This document shows, piece by piece, positions 15,392 through 18,552 of a DNA stretch of 18,552 nt. The notes below the pieces were generated by a model that saw only the letters and a list, made by a program, of their open reading frames with translations, was not told the origin of the DNA and made no database searches. The stretch spans positions 1 to 18,552 of the forward strand of contig JBGPKX010000080.1 in NCBI GenBank assembly GCA_041486185.1, written 5' to 3'. Numbering within the stretch: position 1 is the stretch's first letter; every line of letters begins with the position of its first letter. The stretch comes from QHXW01 sp041486185 (GTDB taxonomy: Bacteria; Acidobacteriota; Terriglobia; Bryobacterales; Bryobacteraceae). The position numbers were made by a program, and so were the translations under genes.

Positions 15392-15931
15392 TCAGTTTGC
15401 CGCAGGCTCACCCATAGATGCAAGCCCGATGCGGGTCCTGCCGTCCTGCTCGTGGATGGCGACGATGCGCTTGTAGCCGTCCTCGGTGAACTCCATCTGC
15501 AGGTTGCCGTGCCGCGACTTGGTGATCATCCAGTGCGGCAGTTCACGATGATAGAACTCCTTCACCTTGTCGACGGAGTCATCGGTCGAGTACTCGGCGG
15601 CCAGAACACTGAACTCTTTATGAGTGGAATTGAAGTCAAATTCGAAACTGGCGCCCCCGCCGTGTTCGTCTTCACGGATGGCGCCCGGGTAGACCGGCAC
15701 GCCGATCACCTTGGGATCGAGTTTCTCGTGGGCTTGTACACGCATCGAGCCAATGGGCGTATCAACCTTGACCGTGTCGCCGTGCGCGCCCCGCGTCTTT
15801 TGCACGTGAATGTTATCCGCTAAATAAATGCCGGCCATGAAGACTCCCAGTACGGCCAGCGCCGCCAGAATCAGAAATGCCACCAGAACCCCGGCCAGCA
15901 CCCCACCTGCTTGCGAATGATTCCGCTTCAT
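15392..15931 (-). CDS. Membrane-anchored protein of unknown function
   Basis: 179 aa. One strongly hydrophobic segment near the N-terminus (about residues 9-36) follows MKRNHSQ and looks like a signal anchor. The rest is a soluble, charged domain with a YPGA motif (VPVYPGAIREDE) and a VDKVKEFYHREL helix, which I would expect outside the membrane. Domains with 'YPGA..' followed by a 'V..FY...L' helix are seen in many exported acidobacterial and deltaproteobacterial proteins of unknown role. The ATG at 15931 is chosen because GGAAAGGGA lies just upstream and the anchor follows directly; an in-frame ATG at 15982 would add 17 residues without such a site. It is probably the first gene of a pair with the zinc-ribbon protein. 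Confidence 0.7.
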   Translation of the reverse strand: MKRNHSQAGGVLAGVLVAFLILAALAVLGVFMAGIYLADNIHVQKTRGAHGDTVKVDTPIGSMRVQAHEKLDPKVIGVPVYPGAIREDEHGGGASFEFDFNSTHKEFSVLAAEYSTDDSVDKVKEFYHRELPHWMITKSRHGNLQMEFTEDGYKRIVAIHEQDGRTRIGLASMGEPAAN

Positions 15932-16045
15932 GAGTTTCCCTTTCCAGGTTCTACGAAAGCCACCTCCGAAAAGTTCCCGCAAATTCCCCTCCGGAAGGGA
16001 TCACCCCCCCGACGGTAGCGCAGGGCTGCCGCGCCGTTTGCGGAA

Positions 16046-16089
16046 GACCTGCGGCCTTTCGCCCGGCTCTTGCCAGCCATCCGCAGGTC
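16046..16089. repeat. Inverted repeat downstream of glpX
   Basis: GACCTGCGG (16046-16054) and CCGCAGGTC (16081-16089) are perfect 9 bp arms with a 26 nt loop. GCGGAAGA also appears twice as a direct repeat (16040-16047 and 16093-16100). It lies in the 219 bp gap (15932-16150) between glpX and the next - strand gene, which has no coding sequence I can support. A terminator-like or repeat-element role is possible; no T-run is present. Confidence 0.4.
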
Positions 16090-16150
16090 CCCGCGGAAGA
16101 ACGCGTGACCCAGCGCGACAGAAATCCACGCGGCGCCCGTAAGCAGTCCG

Positions 16151-17128
16151 CTACCGGAACCGCACCTTCACGTCCGGCTTGTTCTCCAGGTGCACCGTGT
16201 CCACAAAACGCACCTTCGCCGGCGCCAGCGTCATCACGATGGATTGCGTTCGCGTCCCGTCCCCGAAGAAGCGCACGCCTTTCAGCAGATTGCCATCCGT
16301 AACCCCGCTCGCGGCGAACACAATATTGCGGCCCGGCGCCAGCTCCTGCGTGTTATAAATCTTCCGGTCGTCGCGAATGCCCATGTCACGCATGCGCTCG
16401 CGCTGTTGCTCGTCTTTGACCACCAGCCGCCCCAGAATCTCGCCATTGAGGCAGCGCAGCGCCGCGGCCGTCAGCACGCCTTCGGGCGCTCCGCCCGAGC
16501 CCATCACGGCGTGCACGCCCGTTCCCGCGACCGCCGCCGCAATCCCGGCCGAGAGGTCGCCATCGCCGATCAACCGGATGCGCGCGCCTGCCTCGCGAAT
16601 ATCCGCAATCACCTTTTGATGACGCGGCCGGTCGAGCACCACCACCACCAGATCGTCCACGCCCCGCTGCAGCCGCCGCGCGATCGCCTTCAAATTGTGC
16701 TTCACCGGCGCGTCCAGATCGACGGCGCCCTTCGCCGCCGGCCCAACGATGATTTTTTCCATGTAGCAGTCGGGCGCGTGCAGCAGGCCGCTGCGCTCGG
16801 AGGCCGCCAGCACCGTGATCGCTCCGCCGGCGCCGGTGGCGCACAGGTTCGTGCCCTCCAGTGGATCGACCGCGATATCTACCGTGAGCGCGCCAGCTTG
16901 ATCCTTCGCCGAGCCGACTTTTTCGCCGATGAATAGCATCGGCGCTTTGTCGCGCTCCCCCTCGCCGATCACGATCGTGCCGTCGATCGCGATGGTATCC
17001 AGGCATCGCCGCATGCTCTCCACCGCCGCGTGGTCGGCCGTGTGCGGGTCGCCCATCCCCATGGTGCGCGCCGACGCGATGGCCGCATCTTCCACCACGC
17101 GCAAGACTTCCAGCGAGAGGTCGAACAT
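16151..17128 (-). CDS. glpX: Class II fructose-1,6-bisphosphatase
   Basis: 325 aa, the usual GlpX length. Family motifs are DGTIVIGEGERDKAPML (residues 49-65), the metal/phosphate site DIAVDPLEGTN (84-94), LIGDGDLSAGIA and GSGGAPEGVLTAAALRCLNGE. It hydrolyses fructose-1,6-bisphosphate to fructose-6-phosphate in gluconeogenesis, in the cytoplasm, with Mn or Mg. The N-terminus (LSLEVLRVVEDAAIASARTMG.GD) matches the start of other GlpX proteins, so ATG at 17128 is right; GAGGAG lies 11 nt upstream. Its start codon is only 17 bp from the start of the divergent dehydrogenase gene, and its Shine-Dalgarno occupies that spacer. Confidence 0.96.
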   Translation of the reverse strand: MFDLSLEVLRVVEDAAIASARTMGMGDPHTADHAAVESMRRCLDTIAIDGTIVIGEGERDKAPMLFIGEKVGSAKDQAGALTVDIAVDPLEGTNLCATGAGGAITVLAASERSGLLHAPDCYMEKIIVGPAAKGAVDLDAPVKHNLKAIARRLQRGVDDLVVVVLDRPRHQKVIADIREAGARIRLIGDGDLSAGIAAAVAGTGVHAVMGSGGAPEGVLTAAALRCLNGEILGRLVVKDEQQRERMRDMGIRDDRKIYNTQELAPGRNIVFAASGVTDGNLLKGVRFFGDGTRTQSIVMTLAPAKVRFVDTVHLENKPDVKVRFR

Positions 17129-17131
17129 GCT

Positions 17132-17137
17132 AGAGTT
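17132..17137 (+). promoter_or_regulatory. Candidate -10 for leaderless transcription of the dehydrogenase gene
   Basis: TAGAGT (4/6 to TATAAT) ends 8 nt before the ATG at 17146. That is the distance expected if the mRNA begins at or next to the start codon. No Shine-Dalgarno is visible on the + strand before this ATG (the sequence is TTTTCTCCTC), which fits a leaderless transcript. There is no good -35 at 16-18 bp. Confidence 0.3.
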
Positions 17138-17145
17138 TTCTCCTC

Positions 17146-18111
17146 ATGGACGATATCACACTTCTGGTATTGGTCGACCCCGCCGATCCGCAACTGGACA
17201 TGCTGAAAACGCTGTCGGGAACCACGATCACCGTGGGCAATACGCCGGAAGTTTTTGCCCGTATCGCGCCCGCGGCGGACGTGATTCTCCACTGGTCCGC
17301 GGACCTGAAAGTTTTCGAGCAGGTGTGGCGCATGGCGCCGCGCGTGCGCTGGGTGCATTCGCGCTCGGCCGGCCTCGATGGCGTGCTGTTTCCCGAGCTG
17401 GCCGCAAGTCCCGTGCCGCTCACCAATGCGCGCGGCGTGTTCAGCGAGATACTGGCCGAGTTCGCCATCGGCGCCGTCCTGTTTTTCGCCAAAGATTTCC
17501 GTCGCATGGTCCGCAGCCAGATGGCCGGAATCTGGGATGAGTTCGATACCATCGAAATTCGCGGCCAGAGCCTGGGAATCGTGGGTTACGGCGATATCGG
17601 GCGCGCCGTGGCGTGGCGGGCGCATGCGCTTGGCATGAAGGTCCTGGCTTTGCGGCGAAGGCCGGAACTTTCACGCGGCGATCCCAACGTCTCGCAAGTC
17701 TTCAGCTCCGATCAAAAGCATGAGCTGCTGGCGCAATCCGATTATGTAGTTGCAGCCGCGCCGCTGACGCCTGAATCGCGCGGCATGATCGCCTCGCCGG
17801 AGTTCGAAGTCATGAAGCCCACGGCTGTGCTGATCAATATCGGCCGGGGCCCCGTGGTGGATGAAGCCGCGCTGGTGCGCGCGCTCGAGCGGCAGCGCAT
17901 CCGCGGCGCGGCCCTCGATGTCTTCGACACCGAGCCTCTGCCCGCCGGCCATCCGTTTTACAGGCTGGACAATGTGCTGCTCTCGCCGCATGCGGCCGAC
18001 CACACGCCCGACTGGAAAGAGCGTACAATGCACCTGTTCCTCGAAAATTTCGAGCGCTTTCGCCGCGGCGAGCCGCTCCTCAACGTCGTGGATAAGAAAC
18101 TGGGTTATTGA
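17146..18111 (+). CDS. D-2-hydroxyacid dehydrogenase (NAD-binding)
   Basis: 321 aa. The NAD-binding loop is GYGDIG (147-152) after SLGIV. The catalytic Arg-Glu-His set of the family is present: R234 in NIGRGPVVDE, E263 in DVFDTEPLP and H282 in LSPHAAD. HSRSAGLDG (71-79) is the conserved substrate-side loop. The family reduces 2-keto acids to D-2-hydroxy acids, or the reverse; the substrate (glyoxylate, hydroxypyruvate, phosphoglycerate or other) cannot be read from the sequence. The ATG gives a normal N-terminus for the family although no ribosome site precedes it. The fucosidase gene starts about 17 nt after its stop, so the two are probably co-transcribed. Confidence 0.93.
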   Translation: MDDITLLVLVDPADPQLDMLKTLSGTTITVGNTPEVFARIAPAADVILHWSADLKVFEQVWRMAPRVRWVHSRSAGLDGVLFPELAASPVPLTNARGVFSEILAEFAIGAVLFFAKDFRRMVRSQMAGIWDEFDTIEIRGQSLGIVGYGDIGRAVAWRAHALGMKVLALRRRPELSRGDPNVSQVFSSDQKHELLAQSDYVVAAAPLTPESRGMIASPEFEVMKPTAVLINIGRGPVVDEAALVRALERQRIRGAALDVFDTEPLPAGHPFYRLDNVLLSPHAADHTPDWKERTMHLFLENFERFRRGEPLLNVVDKKLGY

Positions 18112-18128
18112 GAAGGGTTACTGACGTG

Positions 18129-18552
<424 letters not shown>

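Noticed and set aside
16190..16936. 248-codon ORF antisense to glpX
   Set aside because: Arg/His-rich shadow opposite a confidently identified enzyme.

Overview
The window looks like chromosomal DNA from a GC-rich bacterium, most likely an Acidobacteriota member of the Bryobacter/Solibacter type. The evidence is the high GC content, secreted glycoside hydrolases (GH20, GH29), an ADP/ATP-translocase-like carrier fused to HEAT repeats, and a roughly 60 bp dispersed intergenic element whose right end contains GAGCCGCGCGCGT. The lineage is an inference; there is no rRNA or universal marker gene here.

The centre of the window (about 2.77-10.45 kb) is a bacterial sterol-biosynthesis locus. On the + strand four genes run head to tail with 4-nt ATGA overlaps: an extended SDR of the 3beta-HSD/SdmB type (2899-3933), a CYP51-like sterol 14alpha-demethylase (3930-5339), a Rieske oxygenase of the SdmA type (5336-6445) and an oxidosqualene cyclase with the DCTAE motif (6442-8448). 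A promoter-like sequence and an inverted repeat lie just upstream. Immediately after the cyclase, a strong Shine-Dalgarno precedes an 18-codon ORF that begins like an FAD-dependent monooxygenase (MSQVGQFDVII) and then breaks off; I read it as the stump of a lost flavoprotein, possibly squalene epoxidase. Converging on it from the - strand is a second overlapping pair: an ERG2/sigma-1-receptor-family sterol delta8-delta7 isomerase (9766-10341) and an ERG24-family sterol C-14 reductase (8535-9809). Together these enzymes would cyclise 2,3-oxidosqualene, remove the C-14 methyl, reduce the delta14 bond, remove C-4 methyl(s) and move delta8 to delta7. That predicts a delta7 sterol, perhaps 4-methylated. 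Squalene epoxidase, C-5 desaturase, side-chain reductase and the redox partners of the P450 and Rieske enzymes are not in the window.

The flanks look ordinary. On the left is a secreted GH20 hexosaminidase-like enzyme. To the right come a small secreted protein, an NADPH-dependent FMN reductase, the translocase-HEAT fusion bracketed by two copies of the dispersed repeat, two small membrane proteins on the - strand (one with a zinc ribbon), GlpX fructose-1,6-bisphosphatase, a divergent D-2-hydroxyacid dehydrogenase whose start is only 17 bp from the glpX start, and the 5' part of a GH29 alpha-L-fucosidase that runs off the window.

No tRNA, rRNA, CRISPR array, insertion sequence or replication origin was seen. 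Bases 1-276 hold no gene I can support, and all other gene-free stretches are under 300 bp.
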